Source of the DNA: Arcuatula senhousia
Lineage: Eukaryota; Mollusca; Bivalvia; Mytilida; Mytilidae
Reading direction: 5' to 3'
DNA length: 64,000 bases
Assembly (NCBI GenBank): GCA_963971305.1
Contig: OZ020313.1
Span: 23,261,260-23,325,259, forward strand
Notes under the pieces: model-generated
Database searches by the model: none
Told to the model about the DNA's origin: nothing
What the model saw: only the letters and a program-made list of their open reading frames with translations
Shown: piece after piece, positions 40,113 to 50,338 of the stretch
Numbering within the stretch: position 1 is the stretch's first letter
Layout of the letters: every line of letters begins with the position of its first letter
Position numbers and translations under genes: made by a program

Positions 40113-40965
40113 GAAGATTGAAAACAACTTACATTCATTCTTGTCTTGCAAAAGTCTGTTTTCTTTTAAGCTGAAAGATGATAACTTATAGTGGTTATTG
40201 CTCTTTAATCGCAAACCCTGAACACTTCTAAACAACTAGTTTAGACATTTCGTAACTGTTATTACAATGTATCAACCCATGGTTTATGATCAGTTTAACT
40301 TCTCAATAGTAGAGTAAGAGCTTTTGTAGTTTAAAAAAGAAAGGTTACTTAGAAAAAAAGTGCAATTTTTATGAACTTAATAACACACCTAATCAATGTT
40401 ATTAATAAGACTCAAATCATGTTTCGTAAATTTGCCACTCCTCGTATTTTCAAAACGTTAGCCATTTTTTATCTTTAGAACCCCATTAATCAATTTCTGT
40501 CCTGCACTGTTATAGAAATAATTGGGCATTTGACCTTAAACCTCTTTTGTTATGAGCTTTTTACTTTCAATACATTTGCTACAATTAAATAAATTTTACC
40601 TAAATGCTGCTGACGAAAGGTTTTTTTTTTTTGCACACTATGTATGCTTTTCTACATGTATATCTGTTTTGCAGCGGTTTTACCGCAATATCTTATTATA
40701 GAAATATTTGTACGTTAAATAGCGAATCATCGTTCATACAGTGCAGCGTTTGTGCAAAGAAAACATGCAATTGTATGCACAGAGACAATAATAGTCTTTA
40801 ATAAAATAGACCATCAATTGCAGAGACTATTAAGCATCTATTATCGATCACCAACATATTGGTTATGACCAGACGATCGTATTTCCCAATCTAACCCAAA
40901 AAGACTGGTGGAGGTAAATGTCATGTTGAGGAAGTGTTAGCATATTGATTTCATACGGAAATCTA
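40113..40965. other. Spacer, partly repeated downstream of the next element
   Basis: The last about 110 bp (40855-40960: CCAGACGAT... GACTGGTGGAGG... GAAGTGTTAG...TTGAT) are a diverged direct copy of 44312-44400 on the far side of the TIR element. Otherwise no feature is seen. Confidence 0.5.
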
Positions 40966-41072
40966 CACAGGGGAGAATCGGTATATCGGTAAAAATGAGC
41001 GTGAACAATTTTCCTATGGCGGTCAAGTATTGTGCGTGATCGCGAACAATTTTGTACCGGATCGTGAACAAC
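40966..41072 (+). repeat. Left TIR of the 3.3-kb element
   Basis: 107 bp identical to the inverted right end; similarity extends about 9 bp further with one mismatch. It contains GATCGCGAACAATTTTGTAC and a second GATCGTGAACAAC. Confidence 0.92.
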
Positions 41073-41450
41073 GCATATTGGATTTTTTTCGTAGAAGGTC
41101 AGTCTTTTTTCTTTTATAGCACGTTAAAAAAAGCAAAATTAAAAAAACAAATTATGTCTGGCAAAATGGTTTAACTTAATAAATTGAAACACGAAAGCCG
41201 TTTTACTTAAAATGGAATAGCTTTCTCAAATTTTGAAAAGGCAGATAGTATGTTGATATAAAAAGGTCAGAATTTAACACATTTTGTAAACAAAACATGT
41301 GTGTTCTGCTTCATATTAATATTAAAATGCATGAAATATGGTGTTTTAGATTCAAATATCATTATTTCATTTACCAAGAGCTAAAAAATATATCTTCTTT
41401 CAAATGCAAGAGAGAAACTGGACATTTAGTGTAGTTTTTGTTATTTTTGG

Positions 41451-41512
41451 GATCGCGAACAATTTGGCACCGCTGGTTTTGGATCGTGAACTATGATCGC
41501 GAACAATTTATT
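41451..41512 (+). repeat. Inner repeat tier, left
   Basis: GATCGCGAACAATTTGGCAC, GATCGTGAACTAT and GATCGCGAACAATTTA repeat the words of the TIR 485 bp inside the left end. These look like protein-binding sites. Confidence 0.8.
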
Positions 41513-41590
41513 AGTCAATAACGAATGTTTCAGATAATGAAGAGTTTAAGCGTTTGAATAGATTGACATGTATATATAAAACTTTCAGGA

Positions 41591-42731
41591 ATGAAAAAAA
41601 GAACAAAAATCTCAGCAACAGAAAATGTCGCTTTTGCAGTTGAGTGTAAATGCCCAATGCCAGCTTTTAAATATAGTACTCCAGTGTATTATCATGTTCC
41701 AGAAAGATATGTATGTCAACTGATGTTAGAAATGAGATCACTTGGTTGCAGCGAAAGTATTTTTGTATGTTGGTAAAAAGAGTCTACAACGGTGTTTAAG
41801 GTTCAAATAAATCAACGTTTGGTAGGTCTTATTTTGAATGAAACATTAGACGTCTACTACACAGACAGAGAAAACCCACCATCACTGATATCATGTGGAA
41901 CAAAAGAAATGAAAGATCTATGTAAAGAAGTATCAGAATCTGCGATTTTCGTTGGTGAATTTCCTTCTGTTACAGGAGTTAATTATGAAAACTATGAACA
42001 GAACAATCCTGGTCCTTACAATTTGGGGAAAGCTGACGTTGAAACACAAAGCATCAAAGTTCTGTCAACCTTAGATATCCTAAAAGAGGTCTATCAACTA
42101 GGCAGGAAAAAAGCGTCTGAAGTCATTCCAATTCTTTTATCCATTTTTAGATAGATCATTCAATGCAGAAACTGGACATGCTATACCTATCGGCTACTTC
42201 TTAAGAGGTTACTCTTTAAGTATAGATGTTATGAGAAAAATCGTGGAAGACTTTATGCAGCTATGCTTTACCCATGGTATTCACATTCCTTTACAAACAT
42301 TTGACGGTCAGTGGAAGAAATTACTGACTCGGAATGCAGATGATATTCCAATGACCCCACTTCAGCTGCAAAAAGATATTTGGAAAGATGCTAAGCGCTT
42401 CAGTAAAGTAGAGATTGTCAGTAAATTGAAAAGCATTAACCAGTCGTACAGTTCTAGTGTAATATTTGTTGCTGGAGAAAGCACAATCAACAGGGTTTTC
42501 TGTCTAAACAGAAACTCAGGAGAGGTTGTTCCTGCACGAATTCGTCGCAACTAAGATCCGAGATGAAATCTAAGGTATTGGCTAACACTCCATTAACAGA
42601 TGATGCACAGGATATTACAACAGAAATCGAACAACAAGTCTCAGATCAAGATGTGTTTGCAGAATCATCTAGAGACGACATTCTCAATTTTGAAAACCAA
42701 TCATATTTAGAGTTCACTCTTGTTACGACTT
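41591..42731 (+). pseudogene. YqaJ/lambda-exonuclease-like nuclease gene, broken
   Basis: Three open segments read as one protein once a stop at 41774-41776 and frame changes near 42150 and 42530 are allowed for. The first segment contains AVECKCPMP, an E-x-K motif as in PD-(D/E)XK exonucleases, then HVPERYVCQLMLEMRSLG and FVCW...STTVFKV, the order seen in YqaJ-type recombinase/exonuclease domains that occur in many uncharacterised invertebrate proteins. Later segments contain KASEVIPILLS, RGYSLSID and SFDGQW-like TFDGQWKKLL. It is preceded by a good acceptor (AAACTTTCAG), so upstream exons are lost. It is dead as it stands. The family assignment is from motif memory only. Confidence 0.6.
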
Positions 42732-42734
42732 AAG

Positions 42735-43170
42735 TTCGCGTTGTTGATTTCTGTTCGGTTGATTTTGTGTTTTGTGCTTCCTTGTGCTGTTCTTGTTTAT
42801 GTTTATAGGTTCTGTCGTTGCCCTTTCGGACTTTTGACACTCGAATGCCCCATTGGTGCCTCTGCTTTTAAAAAAAATAATTATCATAATATGTCATTTA
42901 TGTCAAAATGTAAAATCACAGATTGGTTTGTCATAGGGTTTCGTTTTATCTTCCTTTACCGGATTTGACACACTGGATTGGAAATTGACGGGTGTGCTAG
43001 CAGACAGCAACCACTTTCTCTTCCGGAGCACCCGAGTTTACTCTGTTGATTTCTGTTCGGTTGATTTTGTTTTGTGTTTTCTCGTGCTGTTCTTGTTCAC
43101 CGGGTTTGCCGGTTTTTTTCTTTCGGACTTTTGACATCGAATGTACCATTGGTGCCTGTTTGTCCAGATA
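42735..43170 (-). repeat. Two copies of a dispersed repeat
   Basis: GTTGATTTCTGTTCGGTTGA (about 42745 and 43042) with the following TTTCGGACTTTTGACA and CATTGGTGCCT occurs twice, about 295 bp apart. A relative with a similar order lies at about 57500-57720 in the other large TIR element, so both elements carry the same passenger repeat. Confidence 0.65.
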
Positions 43171-43765
43171 TGTTATTGGTTTTTTTATTGATGAACGATA
43201 AGAATATAAAGATGTTACTTTGGACAATGAGTACCCTTAAAAATTTTGCAAGTTGTAGCCTTTTTGAATAGTCTGGAACGATGCGAAACTCCTACCTTAG
43301 AGTACCAGGTGAGCAAAATTATGAAAATTACTAAAATTGCACTGTATTGGAAAGAAAAAAACATCACTTTTTCAACAAATATTGCCGCAATTCTCATTCT
43401 ATATACGTACACTGAAAAAAAATCACCATCAAAATGTCCATTTTTTTTTTAAAAAGGATAGAAACCACTGATCAATCAGATGAAAGCTATATACAGCTAT
43501 TGGGGCTTTAGGGTAGCGATTTTGGATTTTTCGGACAAAAATGTTGCCTGTCTGAACAAGTTTTATAGGAGGTTGCACTGTTATCTTTTACATAATTTAA
43601 AACCTTGCTACTGGACAAAATTTAAAGTTTTCAATGATTTTATCATGAACATACTCATAATGATACAAAAAATTATTATTCATTATAATCATGAATTAAA
43701 TATTAAAATTATCATTAAATCGAAGGTTTAATTAAAAATATATATTATATTTAATGTGGTCACGC

Positions 43766-43817
43766 TGTCCTGTTCACGATCGAATTTTGCAGGTACCTAA
43801 TTGTTCGCGATCATAAA
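43766..43817 (-). repeat. Inner repeat tier, right
   Basis: GTTCACGATCGAATTTTG and AATTGTTCGCGATCATAAA mirror the left inner tier, 468 bp inside the right end. Confidence 0.75.
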
Positions 43818-44178
43818 AGGCAAATTCTGAATCGTTTTTACACTTTTTCCCCCTAAATATGCCATTTAAGTTAAATAAATGGAATAGTTTATATTTAGAG
43901 ACATTTTCAATGTTAAATATCAAAATATTTTCAGTTTTTTTTAACATATTTAAAGTTTTATTTGAAATGATTTGTTCTTTTAATTCAACTATCATGTAAA
44001 AAACGTTGGGTAGGATAGCGCCTTTACGTTTTTAGGAAAAGTAGAATTTCCAAAGCAAAATGTTAAAATGTATTTCAGTAAAGGAAACATAGTTATTTTG
44101 CCGGACGCTTTTAGTTTTTTGAATGACGTTTGTAATTTCTTAATTTTTAGTAAATTCTATGAAATCACGCCAATATGT

Positions 44179-44285
44179 GTTGTTCACGATCCGGTACAAA
44201 ATTGTTCGCGATCACGCACAATACTTGACCGCCATAGGAAAATTGTTCACGCTCATTTTTACCGATATACCGATTCTCCCCTGTG
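44179..44285 (-). repeat. Right TIR of the 3.3-kb element
   Basis: Perfect inverse of 40966-41072, ending CCGATTCTCCCCTGTG. Confidence 0.92.
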
Positions 44286-45396
44286 AAAATACTCAATTGT
44301 ATATGTTATATCCAGACGACAGAAATAACTAATCGAGCCTAAAGGGACTAGTGGAAGAATATATCATATTGAAGAAGTGTTAGAAAATTGATCTTATATT
44401 ACTTTCTAATAAGGAAGGCGATAAAATACTGTCAAAGCACGCAGATTATTGTTATTACAACGAATGTTTTATGACATCGTGTTTAGTAAAAAAATCATAT
44501 GATTATTAATTATTCACGAAAGCAGTTAAAATTCGGAAAAAGTACGAGAAATGCATTTTTACACACAAACTATTGTTACTTCATGAATTGTTTTATGACA
44601 ACGTGAAATATATTAGAATTAATAGTTCACGAAAAACCTACGAGTTTATTGATAGGATGATTTATATATTTCACATATTCATCAATTTAATCTTTGTTGA
44701 AGTAAAATTTACAACAAAATTCCAAGCAATAAAGGAGTACGGGCGTTTAGGCCTGTTTTCGACCTAAAATTTTAACCAAGTCTCAACCTTTGAATACTGT
44801 TGTCAGATTCTGATATAATATTCATATCAAAAAATGGAACCTATTTTTTTTATATTTTTAAATTATTGTTTTGTTGAAAAATATAAAATAAAACTCCGGT
44901 ATGAAACTGACCTTCATTCACACATTCGCCAAGTTACATCAATTTTCATACATTTTGGACTTAAAAAGTATTTCCGCCCGCATATAAGAAACAAGTAAAT
45001 ATTTTTACATTAATATGGCTTATATAAAGTTTTTCTTAAAATGTGAACTTGTTTCTTATGTTGAAGCGATGCTTCTGGTCCAATTTGAAAATGTATACCC
45101 CAAAAACTACCAAAATTTTCATATTTTGTATTTTTTTGCTACATTCACTAGAATAAATGACGTCATTACGACGCTTCAATATTCAATTTTAAAATGTTTT
45201 GACTTGTGTTGTCCTTTTAGGTGGAGTTCACACTATATTGTAGCCAGAAATGGACATCTTAGAATAAACTTTTTATTATACTTTTTTCACTGACTTTTTT
45301 AAAAAGGGCCTTTTCGCCCCTACTCCTTTTGCTAAGCCTGATGTGCGTTTCGTCTATTCGGTTAAGGATATAAGCCGTAAGAAGTCTTCCATAACC
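44286..45396. other. Spacer with short direct repeats and a ribozyme-family remnant
   Basis: 44312-44400 duplicates the left flank of the preceding element. The words ATTGTT...GAATTGTTTTATGACA(A/T)CGTG occur at about 44450 and 44570. At about 45335-45370 on the minus strand is ATAGACGAAACGCACATCAG, the 3' half of the hammerhead repeat with its 5' half lost. Nothing coding. Confidence 0.45.
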
Positions 45397-45455
45397 GATG
45401 GTTAGCGTTGTGGACCGTGGTGGGAGAGACTACGGGTTCCATTCCAGCCACCGAC
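45397..45455 (+). repeat. tRNA-like SINE fragment 1
   Basis: TTAGCGTTGTGG resembles a polymerase III A box and GGTTCCATTCC, 33 bp further, a B box (GGTTCNANNCC). The spacing suits a tRNA-derived SINE head. It does not fold as a full tRNA, so it is not called a tRNA gene. Confidence 0.45.
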
Positions 45456-45529
45456 AACAATTTTTGTTATCGATTTATTTTATTATACACGTTTATACTA
45501 AATACTCCAATTTTGAATCGAGAAATCGG

Positions 45530-45590
45530 TAGTCGCACGCTTAATGACATGGGCTACGGAGAGAAAGATTGCAGGTTCGAATCTAGATAT
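45530..45590 (+). repeat. tRNA-like SINE fragment 2
   Basis: A second B box GGTTCGAATC at 45574-45583, preceded by a TTAATGACATGGG A-box-like stretch, 139 bp after the first. It may be the second unit of a dimeric SINE. Confidence 0.4.
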
Positions 45591-47657
45591 GGCATACATT
45601 GTCAAAAAATGTGTCAAATTTTATCCCTTCAATCATAAACTTAGAAAATGTTAAAACAAAAATACTATTACTGACCGTCCAATATTAAATAAAAGCAATC
45701 CAATATCAAGTAAAAAACAGTCCAATATATGAAGGGAGTATGAGCCTGAAATCTTTTGTAATTAAAGGATATTGAAAATACATAATTTGGAAAGAATAGC
45801 TCAAAAAAGCTAGACTTTATAAAAAAGTTTTCAAAAACACGGAGCCTTTTTTGAAGATATAAGCACCTAAAAATATGACGGAAAAAAAAAACTTCTCTAG
45901 ATTTTTCATGAGAATACATTGAAAATTCTTCTTACATTTTAACATAGAAATTATAATTAGAATTGGTTGGAATTTTCAAAAGGTGTTTATTAAGACCTTC
46001 TCTAATTAGTTATGAACAAATATTAGCGAAACATGTTGGAAAATTTTTAATGCATTTGAATGAATAAAAGCTGAAAATCCCGAAAATGTCCAATTTCTGA
46101 GGCTTGTACTCCCTTAAGGGGGTTGCTCCTTTATCTTAAAGTAAATAAAAATGTATAAAGTTGCATCTGTTTTAAAGAATATGGACAAATGATCAAAATA
46201 AGTAACAAAAAAATGTAGGTCAATGTGCTCGTTTTTATGCTTTAAGTGTCTATAATTTTGGAGGAAAATGAGTTCTCTCTAGATTTTTCATTACTTTTGC
46301 ATTGCCGCAGATTGGCATCGTTAAACCTTTTAAATGTATGACAGAGTAAATAAAATTTCTTAAAAAGTTGTGAACTGTATATTGGGTGGACATATTTTTG
46401 AATAAGAAAAAGAAAATAGGGGGTTCATGGGCAAAAAATTTCAAGCATAATAGATGGGTAAACCCAGAGGATCTCGATAATCTGACAAAAATCTCAAAAT
46501 ATGAGGAGCAAACCTCCTTAAGAGTAAACAGTACTTATCGGTAAAATAAAGTAAATGGCATGACGTCACAACTGTGTTTCAAAGACAAATCAACGGTAAG
46601 AACCGTATTGTAACGAGTGCCTATGTACTCATTCAATTCCATGGAAATTACTTGTAATAACTTTTCTTTCTAACAATTTGCCTAAAATCAACCTCCTCCG
46701 TAACTATGATCCAGAACCTCAAAGGGATGGAATTAATCATCAATGGTTAAAGTGTCGGGTCTTCCTGAACAACAAACTGTTTGGATGGAGTGTCAGGAGC
46801 CTGAGAGCTCAATACAGTCTGTTTAAGTAAATAATGTCGATTGGCATTAAAAACTGTTGAAGACAGTAATTTTAGATCTTTAACTAAAACACCAAGACAC
46901 TTTGTTCAAACAATTATTGAAGGTCTTAACAGGTCTGAGCATCGTTTTAATTTGTTGACAAAATAAGAAATGTGAATCAATATTGCACTAGTACTAGTGA
47001 ACTACCCATCGGCATTGTAGAACAACGAAACCATCTGATCAAGTAATACAGAATAGCTTCAATTATAATAAACACATTTTAACGACAAGTGCTTATATAC
47101 TTATCAAAACTGTTACACAGTGCTTTTTTGGTTTACATTAGAAATTTACGCAAAAAAAGTGTAAATCGTAATTGAGCTTCGAAAGTTTATTCGATAATAT
47201 GACGTTAAATAAGCATTTTCCAACGTTAAGAGAATTAGCCTGTGTATACCGATCAGTGATCTTCCATTCTATGGTTTTGTTTTCTTCTCCATTTCACCTC
47301 AGTTCTTTAAAAATATTATGTTTTTGCTGTAGCAGATCATATCTAGATTCGATGGTCATCTGATGACCTCAACTCTTCATGTTCTTACTACATGTATGTA
47401 CATGTAGGTTTTTACATAACAAGTTACATAGGATAGTTTTAACTAAGTAACCCTTTTTTGTTTCGACAAGAATAAAACTAATGTGCTGCTGAATTTTGTT
47501 GTCGTATAACAGGATTAATTGCCATTTTCTTTGATTGTATTCATGGAGGCAGTATCTCTGCCTGAAAATTTGATTTTAATGCTCAAAACTCGGACAGTAC
47601 GTTGGTCTGTCCAATGTGACCAAAAATGTAGATATTTTTCTATTTCGCGAATATATA
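45591..47657. other. AT-rich spacer, nothing firm
   Basis: No coding exon, LTR or clear TIR pair was recognised. Near 46535-46570 there is a TTATCGGTAAA...TGACGTCA stretch like the miniature element at 39890-40019. Confidence 0.4.
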
Positions 47658-47727
47658 CTCTCTCAATAGTTTTTATTTCAATGGTATTTTAGATATCTTT
47701 ATATGTTGCGTTACTTTTTTGAGAGAG
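47658..47727. mobile_element. 70-bp miniature Tc1/mariner-type element
   Basis: CTCTCTCAA...TTGAGAGAG flanked by TA on both sides. The right part (TATGTTGCGTTACTTTTTTG) and the 35 bp before it match the right end of the element at 12247-13721, so it is an internally deleted relative. Confidence 0.75.
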
Positions 47728-48328
47728 TATATATGTTTTGTTAAAACCTGTTTTCCTGGCCGTTTTCATAAGTTACTTTCTTTTGCAGTACAGTAAGTAG
47801 TAAGCTTCTTCATAATTTCTGTGTTATATTTCTAGCCAAATTCTTGATTCTGTTTCTGATTTGCTGATCCCTTAGGTATTCATATGTCCCTATCCTCGCT
47901 TACTCCCACAGTACACTTACATGTATTATTTTGACAATTATAAACTGTGGACATATTTATTTTCGAAGATAACAATTTTCATGGGTTGTCCTTAAAACAA
48001 CCATTTTGTAGGGATTTCATTTTAATTCGTGGTTTGCACATAGGACTGGAGACAATAGATAAAAATTAACATGTCATTGTAATCTTATTGATGTGATTGA
48101 CCGCCATCTACGAAAACCCCCAAGTCGGTACCACAAGAAGAGCAAACACAGTTTACATGTATTGTCATTAAATTAGTATTTATCTCAAAACTTTTATTAA
48201 TCTATCACTGGATAATCAACTGTTTAACAAGAGAATGATTTTGATAAATGTCTCGACATTTTTTAAATGGTATTTTCCCAAGATGGTCTCTCGGGCAAAA
48301 GCTGAATAATGTGTTCATCTACTAAATG
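47728..48328. other. Spacer before BEL/Pao element 2
   Basis: Nothing recognised. Confidence 0.4.
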
Positions 48329-48333
48329 ACAAC

Positions 48334-49026
48334 TGTACTGCCCCGGAAATATTTTCCGTGTTGTTCCGTTTCGTAAAATATCACAACTACCGCCAGAAAA
48401 AATTGTCAAATATTATTTCAAACAAATAGGTGTTGACCCTGCACGGAGTAAGTTTTATAGCCCTAAATAGTTTCTTTTGATAGATATAACTTTATTTTTA
48501 TGAATCCTATCGTTCAATTGTATTTTGATTCTATTTCGATATCCTTCATGAAACTTTATACTTTTGGAATAATTATGTTGAGAACAACAACTTTATGATT
48601 ACATGCAGGTGTCTGTTCATAGATTTTTTACCTTTTTATGTGAATTTCAGACATTGTTTATCTCACAATAAAAAATTGCATTACACCATGTAAAACCATG
48701 AAAACAGTGTTAAATGTTTTATGTCAGATTTTTTAAAGTTAACTTTGTAGTCAATAAGAACATACATGTTTAAACTACACATTCTTGACCATTTTAAGGT
48801 ACTTTTTATAGTGTAAACAAAGATATGCATACATGTACATGTACACCTTTTCTACATCTCATAATTTTGAATTCTATTGCATTGTATTGATTTTCTTTAT
48901 TGATTTTATACAATGTCACTTGTATTTGCTTATATACTTTGTATTTCATGTTTGTAAAATTGTGTTTTTTGTGTATTGTAGTTTTCTACCCTCTCCGGGG
49001 GTTTGGATCGCAATAAAAGTTGCACA
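48334..49026 (+). repeat. 5' LTR of BEL/Pao element 2 (86 bp shorter)
   Basis: Begins TGTACTGCCCCGGAAATATT and ends GTTGCACA, with AATAAA at 49012-49017. It lacks the block present at about 55548-55633 of the 3' LTR; the join is at about 48520, where CAATTG meets TATTTTG. Elsewhere the two LTRs look identical by eye. Confidence 0.93.
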
Positions 49027-49063
49027 GTAGAAAAACCCAGACGTCAGCTTTAATCCATGCAAC

Positions 49064-50338
49064 ATGAACGATAAGACTGGCTCCACATCAGATGTGTATG
49101 ACTTAAGACAACACAGAATCCTAACACCCAGCGCTCATGATGAGTATGAGATAAATGTCAAGAAATATCTCACCGCCTTGCACAGTATAGGAAATAACAT
49201 TGAACTTTTAATACAGACCACAAAGGAACCAGAATGTGAACTGATTCAGGTTGGAGGCTTAATACATCAGAAGTTCCAACATTATGAGAAGACGTCGGCT
49301 GCTTTTAAAAGATTCCTCGAAGGAATTAGAACAATAGAAAGTGAAACTGAAAATTCAACAAACAATTTTGTATTTCAATCCATTAAATCCAAAGTAGAAA
49401 CTGTTCTTAGTGAAATCTACAAGCAAGAACAAAAGACAGTACAAACAGAGACTAAACTCAAAAATACATTGAATACAGATGCTCCTTTGATGCAAGAACA
49501 ATTAGGTCAAGGTCATGACAATGATAAAGAGAAAATGAAACCTTCTGCATCACCAAGTCAGCAAGAACAGCCCTCTGTGAGTGTAAAACAAGAGACTCGA
49601 TCCGACCATCAAAGCGAAGAAATCAAACGAGACAAACGTGACAAAAGCAGCAACAGTTCAGAAAAGGCAAGATCTAGGAAGTCAAAATCTAAAACAAAGT
49701 CAATTGTGTCAAAACATTCAGGACAGTCATCTGCAAGTTCACACTTGAATTCTATGTACATTAAACAAAAGGCCAAACTGGAAGAATTACGTATTCGTAT
49801 GAAATATGCTCATCAAGAGGCTGAACTTCTTAAGAAAAAAGCAGATATTGAAGTTGACATGAAACTGCTAAGCTCACAAAGAGAATACGAAGAATGTGAA
49901 AGAGGTCTTCAAATCATTAATGAGTGTCTTGAATCTGACAATGAACAGGAGGAAGAGTCAGAATCAAGCTCTGAGATTCGTAAAGAGCGTGTCCTTGATT
50001 ATGTTCAAGAACAGCGAACATTATCATCATCCGCCTTGTATGAAATTGATCATAACAATAACAATCAAAGTGCTAGCGACACACCATTAAATACAGAACC
50101 CAGATGTACAACACCGAGAGCTGAAGTTTTCGACAATCCTTTGCTGAATGTACACTCAAAACCATTCACACCCAAAATGCATGCTAAAACAGAAAACAAT
50201 CAAAATCAAGAAGTGGCAAAGTTCATCGTCAAGAAAGATCTTCTTTTATCAAGAATCCAGAAGTTTAACGACAAACCCGAATATTTTGGTTCGTGGAGAA
50301 AATCCTTTTCTGACACTGTGAAGAAGTCGATTTGTTAA
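49064..50338 (+). pseudogene. gag: BEL/Pao element 2 gag, N-terminal part, frameshifted
   Basis: 424 codons from an ATG 38 bp after the LTR. It is highly charged with a long coiled coil, Ser/Lys-rich around 190-240, then the beginning of the DUF1759-type gag domain (YFGSWRKSF). The frame then ends in a short foreign tail and stop. Compared with element 1, several codons of the DUF1759 domain are missing at about 50325 and the frame changes, so this is a deletion whose length is not a multiple of three. The rest of gag continues in the next frame. Confidence 0.85.

Larger units (their letters stand above)
40966..44285. mobile_element. TIR element with 107-bp perfect ends and inner repeat tier; carries nuclease-like pseudogene
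   Basis: 40966-41072 and 44179-44285 are perfect inverted copies (CACAGGGGAGAATCGGTATA and onward). The motif GATCGCGAACAATTT, which is part of the TIR, recurs at 41451-41512 and inverted at 43766-43817, that is 485 and 468 bp from the ends. Between them lie a broken nuclease-like gene (41591-42731) and two copies of a dispersed repeat (42735-42870, 43030-43170). I see no matching target duplication. The CAC termini and subterminal repeats resemble the CACTA/Chapaev or Transib/RAG style of ends, but no transposase is seen, so the superfamily is open. Confidence 0.82.

Noticed and set aside
40966..44285. Calling the element a Transib/RAG-like transposon
   Set aside because: CAC ends alone are not enough: no RAG1/Transib transposase frame and no 5-bp duplication at this copy.
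45335..45370. A further hammerhead ribozyme
   Set aside because: Only the GAAA box and 3' half remain; the CTGATGA half is missing.
45397..45590. True tRNA genes
   Set aside because: A and B boxes are present but the acceptor and anticodon stems do not pair into a full tRNA.
48833..49030. Small open frame, also at 55945-56163
   Set aside because: It lies in the LTR of BEL/Pao element 2 and occurs twice only because the LTR does.
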